64,000 nucleotides of DNA from Botryosphaeria dothidea (taxonomy: Eukaryota > Ascomycota > Dothideomycetes > Botryosphaeriales > Botryosphaeriaceae), in contig WWBZ02000051.1 in the NCBI GenBank assembly GCA_011503125.2, positions 2,604,001-2,668,000 of the forward strand. The letters are read 5' to 3'. The position numbers and the translations under genes were made by a program. Below the pieces are notes generated by a model. It ran no database searches. It was not told the origin of the DNA and saw only the letters and a list, made by a program, of their open reading frames with translations. Positions 22,942 to 33,199 of this stretch are shown in pieces (position 1 is the stretch's first letter; each line of letters starts with the position of its first letter).

Positions 22942-24681
22942 ATGTCTGCCTCTGAGCTGCCCGCGCGCGTCGGCGACGAGCTCTCCAAGCTCGACCCCGC
23001 CGTGCCCTTCCGCGCCTCCAAGGCTCACACCCACCACACCTGGGCGCGCACCTTCCACTCCTATCCCGAGCTCTACATCCGTCCCGAGTCCCTCGCCGAG
23101 ATCCAGAAGGCCGTCGTGCTTGCGCGAAGATGTCGCCGCCGCATCGTGCTCGTTGGCTGCGGCCATTCGCCCAGCGATCTGACGTGTACTTCGGGTTGGA
23201 TGATGAATCTGGATAAATTCAACAGGGTCCTGCGCGTGGATCGCGAGAAGGGTACATTGCTCGTGCAGGGCGGTACCCGTCTCTATCAGCTGAATGAAGC
23301 TGGAAAAGAGTATGGCCTCACAATGCCAAACCTGGGCAGCATCAACCAGCAGTCCATCGTGGGTGCCATGTCAACGGCAACCCATGGCAGCAGTTTGAGC
23401 CACGGTCTGTTGTCTGGAGCTGTACGCAGCCTGCGCCTGGTCCTGTCCAATGGCTCCTCGGTCTTGTGTTCAGCTGAACAGAACGTCGATCTCTTCCGCG
23501 CGGCACTCGTCTCTCTCGGTGCGCTGGGTATCATCGTGGAGGTCGAGTACCAGATGATCCCTCACGCAAACATCGAATGGCACCAGGCCTTGAAGCCTCT
23601 GAGCTATGTGTTGGATAAGTGGGGCGGGGACCTGTGGACGGAGAAGGAATTCACGCGCGTATGGTGGCTACCATACATGAAGCGTGCCATTATCTGGTCG
23701 GCCGAGAAGACCGAGAAGCCTCTCCGCCCGCCCACAACCAGCTGGTATGGTGGTTCTGTGGGCTTTCACACCTACCATGTCCTGCTGTGGATCGCCAACT
23801 ACATCCCGCCCATTCTGCCGGCCATCGAATGGTTCGTCTTTGGCATGCAGTATGGCTTCAGCGACGACACCGTCACCTCCGCCGTCGAGCCTATGCGTAC
23901 TGGTCTCCTGATGAACTGTCTTTACTCGCAGTTCGTCAACGAGTGGGCTCTCCCGCTGCACAGGGGCCCCGAGGCCATCACGCGCCTCTCCGCCTGGCTC
24001 AACGGCGACGAGGAGACCGCCAGGATACCCTTCTCTCCCCGCGGTCTGTGGGTACACGCTCCCATCGAGGTACGCGTCGCCGACACCTCGCGTGGTTCGC
24101 AGCCGCGCCCCTTCCTCGACCCCACCGTTCCGGACGGCCCGACCCTCTTCCTCAACGCCACGCTCTACCGTCCCTATCATTTAGACCCTCCGTGCCACGA
24201 GCGCTACTACGAGGCCTTCGAGTGGCTGATGAAAGACTTGGGCGCCCGCCCTCACTGGGCCAAGAACTTCCGCACCATCGACCACGCCGTCCTGTCCGGC
24301 ATGTACGGCGACGACCTGGAGCGCTGGCTGTCCGTCCGCAGCGACGTCGATCCGGATGGCATGTTCGCCGGCGCCTGGCATCGCCGCACCATTCTGCCGC
24401 CCGTCCAGGAGCTGCCCCGCATGGCGTTGGAAGAGAAGGAAGTTGCCCGCCGTTCAAGGCGTTCCGGTGGCGTCGACTGGATTGGCGAACAGGCTGTCTG
24501 GAGGAGCCCTCGCAGCAGCTCCAGCCAGGAGAGTTTTGATATCTTGCATGGTGCGGAGGCGGAGACGAGTCAGTTGTTGGAAAGTGCCACTGAGAGGGAT
24601 CACGTTGAAGAGATGATGGAGGAGGTGCATGGCAGCGTTGTCAGGGGCCTAACCGGTACGCAGGTCTTCAACAAAATGTAG
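22942..24681 (+). CDS. ALO1: D-arabinono-1,4-lactone oxidase (FAD enzyme)
   Basis: A single uninterrupted ORF of 579 codons. The N-terminal FAD-binding PCMH-type domain includes WARTFHSYPELYIRPESLAEI and VLVGCGHSPSDL, with His75 at the expected covalent flavin site, then GGTRLYQLNEAGKEYGLTMP and GAMSTATHGSS. The C-terminal ALO domain includes RPHWAKNF (about residue 438) and PDGMFAGAWHRR. The enzyme oxidises D-arabinono-1,4-lactone to D-erythroascorbate with O2, in the mitochondrial outer membrane in yeast. Compared with the yeast enzyme (about 526 residues) it carries about 80 residues of Ser/Glu-rich C-terminal extension after DWIGEQAVW. Confidence 0.93.
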   Translation: MSASELPARVGDELSKLDPAVPFRASKAHTHHTWARTFHSYPELYIRPESLAEIQKAVVLARRCRRRIVLVGCGHSPSDLTCTSGWMMNLDKFNRVLRVDREKGTLLVQGGTRLYQLNEAGKEYGLTMPNLGSINQQSIVGAMSTATHGSSLSHGLLSGAVRSLRLVLSNGSSVLCSAEQNVDLFRAALVSLGALGIIVEVEYQMIPHANIEWHQALKPLSYVLDKWGGDLWTEKEFTRVWWLPYMKRAIIWSAEKTEKPLRPPTTSWYGGSVGFHTYHVLLWIANYIPPILPAIEWFVFGMQYGFSDDTVTSAVEPMRTGLLMNCLYSQFVNEWALPLHRGPEAITRLSAWLNGDEETARIPFSPRGLWVHAPIEVRVADTSRGSQPRPFLDPTVPDGPTLFLNATLYRPYHLDPPCHERYYEAFEWLMKDLGARPHWAKNFRTIDHAVLSGMYGDDLERWLSVRSDVDPDGMFAGAWHRRTILPPVQELPRMALEEKEVARRSRRSGGVDWIGEQAVWRSPRSSSSQESFDILHGAEAETSQLLESATERDHVEEMMEEVHGSVVRGLTGTQVFNKM

Positions 24682-25036
24682 CGCAGCCAGAGAATGAACA
24701 AATGAATTGATGCTTTATGTGGTTTCTGGTAGCCTATTGCGGACAATTGTGGACGTGGCATACAATCGCCAAACCGTGTCTCGTTCTGACCTCCGTGACA
24801 TTGTCACGACTGCCCTCAGGAATGACCTACTGTTTTGATGTTCCACTCAATGTGGCATTTCAACTCGTTTACCACAGCATCCTGAATGCGCCACAAAGAC
24901 CGCCAGAGATACCTCCTATCTCTTATGTTTGGTCAACATAACGTATCTTCTCTCTCCTCGGACTTAGCGCCAGCTGCTGCGCCATTCCTCTTGTTTTCCT
25001 CTCGGCTCCAACAGGTTTGCGAACTGCCATTGCCCT

Positions 25037-25117
25037 GGGGAGTCGAAGCATTCGTCCGGACGTTAATTTAATTCATTCCACTGAACACCTTCGTCCGGAC
25101 GAATGCATCGACTCCCC
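25037..25117. repeat. palindromic MITE-like element, copy 2 (well conserved arms)
   Basis: GGGGAGTCGAAGCATTCG then TCCGGACG at the left pairs with CGTCCGGACGAATGCATCG then ACTCCCC at the right, around an AT-rich 29-nt centre that differs from other copies. Total 81 bp. Confidence 0.8.
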
Positions 25118-25201
25118 AACGGCAGTGGCGAATGGCAATTATCCTTGGCATAAGCATTAGCCGCCGTAGTCCGAAAATTCAAAATAGTGGAATGAGACGC
25201 A

Positions 25202-25285
25202 TGGGGAGTAGAAGCAGTCGTCCGGACATAAAATTTATCCATACTGTTGAACATTGACATCCGGGAGATTGCTTTAGCTGACTAT
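25202..25285. repeat. palindromic MITE-like element, copy 3 (right arm degenerate)
   Basis: The left arm ATGGGGAGTAGAAGCAGTCG then TCCGGACA is clear. The right arm (ACATCCGGGAGATTGCTTTA) has diverged. It lies 84 bases from copy 2. Confidence 0.6.
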
Positions 25286-25607
25286 GTGTTTTGATTTGGA
25301 GGTCCTGATAACTGGCATATGTTACGGACGAATCCCTTTCTTCCAGTGCAGTGACAGTACACATCAGCCAGCCTATTGCGCATAGGTGTAACTCCAGACA
25401 GATTATTAATCAATTTTGGAAACAATAGAAATCACTCGTATCGTTTTGTTACCATTGAAAAGCCATACATAGTTATTGAGAACGCAAGCATCACGCTCAT
25501 AACAAGACTCAAAACAAGACACTGAATACCTAAGTGTTGCAAAGGTATCAAAAATAAGAAATCCCATGTCCTACCCATAGGAAACCGATGGTATTACTTG
25601 ACCACCA

Positions 25608-28600
25608 TTAATAAGGCGTGTTAGCCTTTTTAATGCCCTCCCAATCCGTACCGGCATTACCACCTTGAGTACTTCCCTGAGTAGCTACGCTGGCACTGGA
25701 GGTCTCATTGCCAGCACCATGGCTGTGGAGACCATGAATTGTCTCGTTACCATCAGTACCACCAGCACCGGTGCCGTACTTGCCAACGTTCATGGGAAGG
25801 CCGGTACGCGGCTCGATTACTACACCCTCATGGCCACCAGCTTGATGGGCGCTATGTCCACCGGTACTAGATTCCCTGCTACATGTCAGACTGTTGAACA
25901 AGATCAATTGGAGACGAAATTACTTACTCGAGACCAGACACGGCACCAGCCTGGCCGATGCGGCCGTCAGTACCGTAGTGCTCACCACCATGTCCCTGAA
26001 CATACTCCGCAGGCGGGTCCTTGTGAAGCTTGTTTCGGTCGTGCTTTCCATGCTCGTGGTGCTCGTAAACAGCCGCGCCAGCACCAGCAACGCCAGCGGC
26101 ACCAGCAGCCTCTTCGGCCCGGTGGTGCTTGTCAGAGGTGGTCGTGGGATCTGCTACCTTCTCTTCTTCCTTATCCTTGTCTTTGTCACGGTGAAGGAAG
26201 CCAAGAAGACCACCACCATGTTTCTTCTTTTCTTCCTTCTCATGCTCCTTCTGGAGCTTCTTCTCCTCCTTCTCAACTTCCTTCTGATGTTTCTTCTCCT
26301 CCTTCTCCAGTTCCTTCTGGTGTTTTTTCTCCTCCTTCTCCGCTTCCTTCTGGTGCGCCTTTTGTTCTTTTTCGGCTTCCTTCAGATGTTCCTTCTCAGC
26401 TTTTTCCGCATCGTGCTTCGAGTATTCGTAAGCACCCGCGCCGGCAGCACCCACAGCGCCTGCAGCTGCAGTATCTCTACCGTAATGATGCTTTCCAGCT
26501 TCATCGGAAGTTCTTGTGGGATCAGTGGTGCTCTTGGCCTGGGTGCCGGCAGTACTATGGTCGCCAACAGTGCCATGGTTGTCAACAGGACCAGAAGTAG
26601 GGGCAGTGGTGCCATAAGGATGTTCCCTTTCGGCCTTCTCAGCTTCCCTCTTTTGATATTCGTATGCGGCCCCAGATCCAACCAGACCAGCGCCTCCGGC
26701 GACAGCAGCATCACGTCCATAGTGGTGCTGGCTGGTAGGCTGAGTAGCAGGGGTCGAAGTTGTGGGCTGAGCGGATGAAGCAGTGGAGTGATGTGGCTGA
26801 GCGATCGAAGATGCAGTTGGGGCTGAAGTAGAAGTGGTGCCAGATGGGTAATCTCGAGCGGTCCTGTCGGTCTTGTGCTCTCCGTACTGATGAGCAACAC
26901 CTGCACCAGCAAGGCCCGCACCTACAGCAATAGCCGCATCACGTCCGTTATGGTGCTGTTCAGTTGGCTGATGAGTTCCAGTGATGTGAGATCCAGCTGG
27001 TTCCGACGTTTTGGTATGCGTCGCTCCACTCGCGCCAGAGGGATAATGTTGGGCAGTCTTATCAGCCTCGTGTTGCTTGTACGCGTGACCAGCACCTGCT
27101 CCGGCCAAACCCACTCCACCTGCAACAGCGGCATCGCGGCCATAGTGGTGTTGCTGGGCAGGCTGAGCAGTACCAGGCCCATCCAGTCCAGTCGTGCCTG
27201 CTGCTTTGGTCGAAGTAGGGGATGCGTTCTTGTTCGACTCTATCGCAGTACCCGTGGGACCCGCAAACCAACCTCCCTTAGTGGAAGAGGTTCTTGAGGG
27301 AATATCCGAGCTCGTAGAGCTGCCATGGATCCTTGGGTCAACTGTCTGAGATGTGTATGGGTTCTTTTCGCCTTGATATTGAGCAGCAGCGTAAGCACCC
27401 GCGGCACCTGCACCAACACCGCCTGCAACGGCAGCGTCACGGCTATAATGATGCTGGCTTGACTCTTTGGAAAGGTCAGAGTCTACACGCGGATCCGCAC
27501 GGTTAAGAGTGTCAGAATCGTGAGGACCAGCGGTCGTGTGCTGCTTCATCTTCTCTGGCTGGGGCAAAACTCTCGGATCAACAACGTTACCAACATTGCT
27601 AGAGTGTGGCCCAACAGTCTTGGATGCTGGATCCGTCTCTGTGGATTTCGCTTCGTGACCCTTCATTTTGGCGGGATCAGGCAGGACTCGTGGATCAACA
27701 ATGTTTGCGATGTTGCTCTTGTGTGGACCATGAGTGAAGGTTGCCGGGTCAGTGTCAGTGGATCCCTTGCGGTGTGCTTCGTAAAGACCACCCGCAACGA
27801 CAGCACCAGTTCCGGCAATGGCAGCATCGCGTCCGTAGTGATGCTCGTGTGAAGAGGAGCCCGTGCCGGTGGTCGGCACTTCGTGGGCAGGCGTAGGTGC
27901 AGCCGAATCAGGATACGCTCCAGGCATGCTTGCGCCAGCGGCATGGGTAGTGCCCGAAGCATGCGGTGCAGTTGCTCTCTGATCCTCATAAGTTGTCCGT
28001 GCATGAGTCGCTCCAGCAGCCCCTAGGGGAGAAGGGATAGTGGTTTCAGAAGAAGAGTCTAAGCTTCTGGAGTTGTTGGGGTCAAGACGGTTAGCTGTCT
28101 CTGTCGCATGGGGCCCCGAAGTGAATGCTGGTCCGCCTGTGGTGGTGTCGTTATTAGGACCGTCATATCTGTGACCATGGCCGCCATGCTCATGACTAGC
28201 ATAAGCGGTAGAGGCTGCAGCTGCAGCGAGACCCTTGTGGTCACTCCCGACCCCATGGCTACCGGTGGTTTTGTCAGAAACATTTCCAAGGGTTGGGGGC
28301 TCATTGCGAGTGGCCAGGTTATCCGCAGTTCGGGTGTTATCAGTGGCAGCTCCTCCAGAAAGTGGGAATGAGCGATCGGTGCTTGAGCCAAGGACGGCAG
28401 CAGATCCGGCAGCACTGGCGGCAGCAGCAGTGGCGCCTGGACCACCACCTCCAGTAGACCTGGAGGTGGATTCAGGGCCGACTGGAAGATCGGAATTAGT
28501 TAGCTTTTTGGCATGCGGCGTGTCGCCAATGACACCGGATCTGACACTAGCTACGGTAATGTCGTCCTGGTCGGCATATTCAGATGGTCTGAGATTACCT

Positions 28601-29441
28601 GTGCTGGGTTCAGCTCCTACGATACCCTGACCACGATCAGAGCTGTGGGAGACACCACCGATGGGCTCGAGAGCGCCACCCTTTGAAGCTCTGGTAGGAG
28701 TAGGCTCAATTGTTCCAGTGTTGCCGTATCTCGTCTCGTTATACTTGTCGTTGGCAGGGTCCCTGAAATGCTGTTAACGTTGGCGTTCCACCAATCGGAG
28801 GTGCCAGTTGCAAAACGAAGGTCGTCTTCGATTTGGTACCAACAACCGCCGGGAATACGAAATTGAGACATACAGAGTCTGCCTCTTCAAACCGGCATCT
28901 TTCTCAGCAACTTGGTTGGAGTGAACAGTGCCCTGGGTACGATCGGGCAGAGTAGTCGTTGCAGCTGCTGCAGATTCGTCGGTTCCATACCGTGCTTCAT
29001 CGTGCTTCGCTCCATCCGGGTTCCACGCCTGCTTAGCCAGACCAGTGTCCCTCTCCGCTGCCGGGTTTGCCGCGACTGAGTGAGAGGTGCCAGGGTCCAA
29101 TGAGTCGCTCTTGTTGTGGCTTGCAGTGGAATCAATAGCACTGGACGATATGTCAGTGCCGCTGCTGAGAACGGACAGGGTAATGCACGCACCTTGGCAG
29201 GGAAGACTCTCCAGACTGGGTATGAGCAGGGTCCTTCGCGTGTGCGAAGTGGCTGCCCTCGCCGGACAGCTTGCCTTGATTTCCAGTGGCAGATTGCTGA
29301 GAGCCGTAAAGCGTTTCAGCATCCTGCTTGTGGCCGGGGGAGCTATCGACAGGGTCAGTAATACAGGCCACCCCGGGAAGCGGCAAGCTGATGATCCGCA
29401 TGCAAAGGCTTGGCTTACAAGATGTCCTTGAGTTTCTCCAT
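25608..29441 (-). CDS. large disordered repeat protein with HHYGRDAA / Gly-Ala zipper units, five exons
   Basis: Exons are 29441-29419, 29342-29193, 29140-28874, 28762-25928 and about 25875-25608, giving about 1180 residues. Donors are GTAAGC, GTGCGT, GTATGT and GTAAGT; the last acceptor could be 3 nt earlier. The start is MEKLKDIF SPGHKQDAETLYG. The main exon has at least six copies of a unit beginning HHYGRDAA, each followed by a Gly/Ala-rich stretch (VAGGVGLAGAGAG type) and a charged helix. Between them are VDPRVLP and TTGPH-like linkers. Near the C-terminus a run of KEAEKEEKKHQKE heptads forms a highly charged helix. There is no signal peptide. It resembles hydrophilic stress/LEA-like or eisosome-associated fungal proteins in composition only; function is unknown. 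Confidence 0.75.
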
Positions 29442-30620
29442 GGTGGGTGGTTGGATCAGAGCACGGCCAGGGTATGGTTGACGGAATGCGAGGAGGGAAA
29501 ATGGGGTATAAGAAAGTTTTTGGAGACTGGACTGAGCTGGGAATGAGGTCATTCAACAGGCGCGCCCGGTGCGTCATTGCTGTGTTTGGAGGGCGCGCCA
29601 GGCTGCATGTGGACGCGCGGGTTGCGACGCCCGCAGCGCAACAAACGCACCAGCTGCCGTGTTTCTCCAGATGCAGACTCGTAGCGGGCACTAGAGAGCT
29701 GATTGCAGCGGCAGGAGGCTGCATGCCCCGCGCTCATGACGCAGTCGAGCGCTGCCCGATCATCACCCTGCTTCTCCCCACACCCCACCCGATGATTGTG
29801 GCTTGGAGGGCAGACGCACCGCCACCAACAAACCGGCCGGCGAGTTTGTTTGTCGCCCAGCCCGCCGCGCAGATCCAGATCGCCGCACGTCCGGGGGGGG
29901 GGAGGAGGGGGGGAGGGGGGGCCCAGAAGCCGCCCTCCAGACCGCCAGAGCCCGCTATGGCGCGCCGGTGCAGCCTTCAGCCCCAGCAGCCCTGCCGGCC
30001 GCGTCGCGCGGTGCAGTCGCAGTCGCGAGAGCAGGAACGGGCGAGGGGTAGCAGCGCTCACGGGAGGATCGACCTTCAGGGCGCGCGTGCATGTGCATGT
30101 GTGTGTGACTCGCATGCCAATGCCCGCCCTCGCGGCGAGCCCGGTCTCACCACCACCGCCCACATCATCCCCAGGGACCCGCTCGCCAGAGACTTGTTTT
30201 CGGCCCAGGAAACGGCAGCTTCCACCGATCAAGCACCCAGTCCTGGGAGCCGCTATGTCCAAGCAGCCACTCCGCGCGGCTTGGCCGTCCAGACCGGATG
30301 GATTTTCGCTCGCCGCGCCCAGACGCCGTGCCTCCCGGCGCACCCGTCCCTCCCGATGACATCTAACCACTGACCCAGCCCCATTTCCTCCCACAACCTC
30401 CCCTCCACAACTCCTGCGCCTCTCCGCCCTCCCTCTGTTCCGCTCCGCTCCATGTTGCAACGTCGCTGAGCCCGCCTGCGCTGCGAGTCCTCCCCGCCGC
30501 CGTCCCGCCCAAGTCTGTCGAGCCCTCACCTGACGGTCGCTGGATCCCACTTGCGACCTCTGCGCCCGCCCGCCTCACTTTCGCTCCAATCCCCCTTCGC
30601 TCTCTCGAGCCCGCTCAACT
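29442..30620. promoter_or_regulatory. GC-rich divergent promoter with long G-tract
   Basis: This 1.2 kb region separates the HHYGRDAA gene from the gene at 30621. It contains a G-rich tract at 29893-29921 interrupted only by single A residues. The last 250 bases are C/T-rich leader. Large overlapping ORFs on both strands are composition artefacts. Confidence 0.4.
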
Positions 30621-31273
30621 ATGGCCTTTCGCGAGCGTGTCAAGCGTGCCTTAGGCCGCACCTCCTCCTCCAAGTCGTCTTCGTCGTCCACGCTATCCAA
30701 GAAGAACTCCAAAGAAACGGAAGACGACAACCATACTTATTTCAAACCTGGAGAGCGCATGCCACCACCCAAGTATAGGCGGCCAGTTGCAAAAGAGCAC
30801 AAGGAGAAGCTCGAGGCCTTCGATTTCGAGAAAGCCTGGCGCAGGCGGAGCCAGCAGAGCGTCTACTCCCCCATGGGCAGCCGCTACCCCAGCCGCCGGA
30901 ACAGCTTGACTAGCCGCAATAGCATGACCGTTCCGCGGAGCCAGGTAGTCGAGAACGTGGACCAGGCTGGGGATATTGCCAACGGTACGTCGCGCTCCAG
31001 CTCCGAGAGTAGTGACGGGGCCTCGCCTTCGACAGCATCCTGATGCTGACCCTGTCGCATCGAGTAGGCCGGTCTCCTGAACGGACTCGTCAAGAGAACC
31101 GCCTCGAGTCCGTTGCGTCTCGCTCTGAGCGCGGTTCTGAGCCGGAGACAGGTTCTCGACCCCACACGGCCACCACGAGCAGCAGCACCACACTGGGCCA
31201 ATCCTTCACGCAGCAGGACCTCAATCATGCCCTACGACGCTCGCGCATCGAGGTGCCGCCTTCGGCATCGTAA
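30621..31273 (+). CDS. small Ser/Arg-rich conserved-looking protein of unknown function
   Basis: Exons are 30621-30984 and 31068-31273. The 83-nt intron (GTACGT, GCTGACC branch, AGTAG) keeps frame, giving 189 residues; without splicing the frame ends in the intron. The N-terminus MAFRERVKRALGR is a basic amphipathic helix that could bind membrane. A Ser/Lys-rich stretch, FKPGERMPPPKYRRPV and a central EKLEAFDFEKAWRRRSQQS helix follow. The C-terminus LGQSFTQQDLNHALRRSRIEV is a well-formed motif. I do not recognise the family; localisation is inference. Confidence 0.6.
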
Positions 31274-32318
31274 AAATACGCCGTCTGTATCCGCTGCTAC
31301 CCGGGATGTCAATATTTTCGACCTTTCTTCAGGGCAACACTTCTTTCCTGCCGCCACATCAGAGCCACGCTCCTGTGGATGCGCATTCTCTTTCTGGATA
31401 TATTTGCACTTCGGCGTCCCTCGTCATCTCACATAAATTTTTTAACTGCATCACTCCACGCAGAACATGTCTATACGTTCAACGGCAGCATGCATTTACA
31501 TACACGGTCCGGAACTCTCTCTATCTCCACATTCGGAAGATTTACAGGCGCAAATCATGGATCTGCATCGGCAATTGGAAACTGGGAACCATTTCTTTGA
31601 TCTTCATTGTTGATCTTTTCTTCACTCCAACTACCTGTTGGATTGTTTCTTTTTCTTGTATATCTCTTGTCTCTGCTTGTCTCATTACCTTTGGCCGTTG
31701 GTGGCTAGAGATCACAGGAGTTGATCTGTCATTTTCATTTAGAGCTCTCATGCATTCACTCAGGTCCGTCTAAGATCAAGAACGTTAGACTAGACAAAAG
31801 ATGAGGGGGAAAAGTCCTTATAGAACGGGTGAAGCACAACGCCGTGTGCGCCCCGTCTTTAGAGCCTCTGCATTGGATTCCCTTGCATTCTTCGCGTGAC
31901 GTCTTCCTAGGCAGTATGGAAGTATTCAAAGGGGCTGTTTCCCCACTCTTGCGCAAAATGCGCGCACGACTCGGCGTTCGCTCGCTCTCCGTCTTACGCG
32001 TCACGCCAATGGGTGGTGGCCTGGTTCGGGGACAGTCGGCCGCTGAAGCAAAAGAAGCCGGGGTGGAGAGGGATTATTGGGGGCGAATGGGCGTGAGGCG
32101 ACCGCCACCAGTGGCCGCGGCCAACCAAGCAAAACTCCAACCCAACAGCTCGGCAGCGCCTTTCTCGGCAATGCCGGCCTTAATTAGTGTAGGGCTGCGA
32201 CCCTTGTGAATTTCCAACGGGCCGACATACGTGCAATTGCAGGGGTGGGAGAGATGGATGAGCGCTGCTTCCGGCGGCCAGCGCCGAATCGACGTCCCGG
32301 CAATTCATCTGTACTGCG

Positions 32319-32401
32319 TGGGGAGTCGAAGCATTCGTCCGGACGCCAGTGTATTCAGTCTCCAGTGACAAAGCCATCCGGACGAATGCTTCGACTCCCC
32401 A
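32319..32401 (+). repeat. palindromic MITE-like element, copy 4 (best preserved)
   Basis: TGGGGAGTCGAAGCATTCG then TCCGGACG at the left and ATCCGGACGAATGCTTCG then ACTCCCCA at the right are nearly perfect inverted repeats. The centre contains CAGTGTATTCAG and GTGACAAAGCC, matching the oriented centre at 55968-56047. Length 83 bp. Confidence 0.85.
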
Positions 32402-33089
32402 TAGGACTCGTATTTAGACCTTTATCTGGCCTTCTGATAGGATTATTATGTTCGGCGCTAACCGTCGGCTACAGCACCCCTCTTTAGGGGCAACCTAACG
32501 AGACGGCATGAGCGTCCACGTCAGAAAAAGGAATGTTCTATAGTCAGCTGCGCTAACCTAAAGAAGTATACGCAACCTTCTTTTACGCTTCGCATGGTAT
32601 GGCAGCCCGCGTCCGCGGTCCAGGAAGATTATTAAAAGTGCGTGATTGTGTACCAAGGGACAAACAATTCAGATTTTTTGGCTCGGAGGGACATCCCGGT
32701 CTGTCAAAATGTCGCGCGTGGTCGTGTGAGCGTCGAGACCGAGCCATGTGGCGGTCGGAGGGGTGGCGCGCGCGCTAATGTGCCGTGATAGGCGGGAGTC
32801 CGGGTAGTGGTATGCGGGATGCAGACCGGGATGTCTTGGGGAGCTGAAATGTCCTGAACGAGTTTAGTTGGAGGAACGGTGCTGGACGTAGGTTGAGGAG
32901 TGATGAGTAGAGATGGTCGAGAGAGTTGTGATGGGAGAATTTGAAGCAATGGGTGTAGTCGTGGTCTGAAAAGTCAAGAAAGAGACTTGAGGCGTATTCC
33001 AGTAACGTGGCACGAGCTTAAATCGGACGTCCTATTCTCCGTTTCGGGCCCCAAAAGTATTTCAACAGGCGATTTGGATCCGTTTCTCA

Positions 33090-33174
33090 TGTGGGAAGTT
33101 GAAGCATGTTGTCCAGTCGTGAATACCCAGAAAGCTCGGTGACAAGCACATTCAGAGTAGTGCTTCCACTCCAT
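33090..33174 (+). repeat. palindromic MITE-like element, copy 5 (degenerate)
   Basis: The left arm TGTGGGAAGTTGAAGCATG then TTGTCCAG and the right arm AGTGCTTCCACTCCATAC align with the family. The centre keeps GTGACAAGC. Many substitutions suggest age. Confidence 0.5.
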
Positions 33175-33199
33175 ACTTTGACTCGCGCCTGCTGTTTCA

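Larger units (their letters stand above)
24682..25607. other. intergenic region with two palindromic elements
   Basis: AT-rich spacer between two convergent genes. It contains palindromic elements at 25037-25117 and 25202-25285. The rest holds no coding signal. Confidence 0.5.

Noticed and set aside
25894..26778. 294-codon plus-strand ORF, extremely Leu/Phe-rich, looks like a membrane protein
   Set aside because: It is the complement of the Lys/Glu-rich KEEKKHQKE repeat of the minus-strand gene; hydrophobicity comes from CTT/CTC triplets opposite AAG/GAG codons.
29447..30550. ORFs of 308 (+) and 333 (-) codons in the divergent promoter
   Set aside because: Both lie in GC-rich DNA where stops are rare, are Arg/Pro/Ala-rich, overlap each other and have no domain or splice structure.
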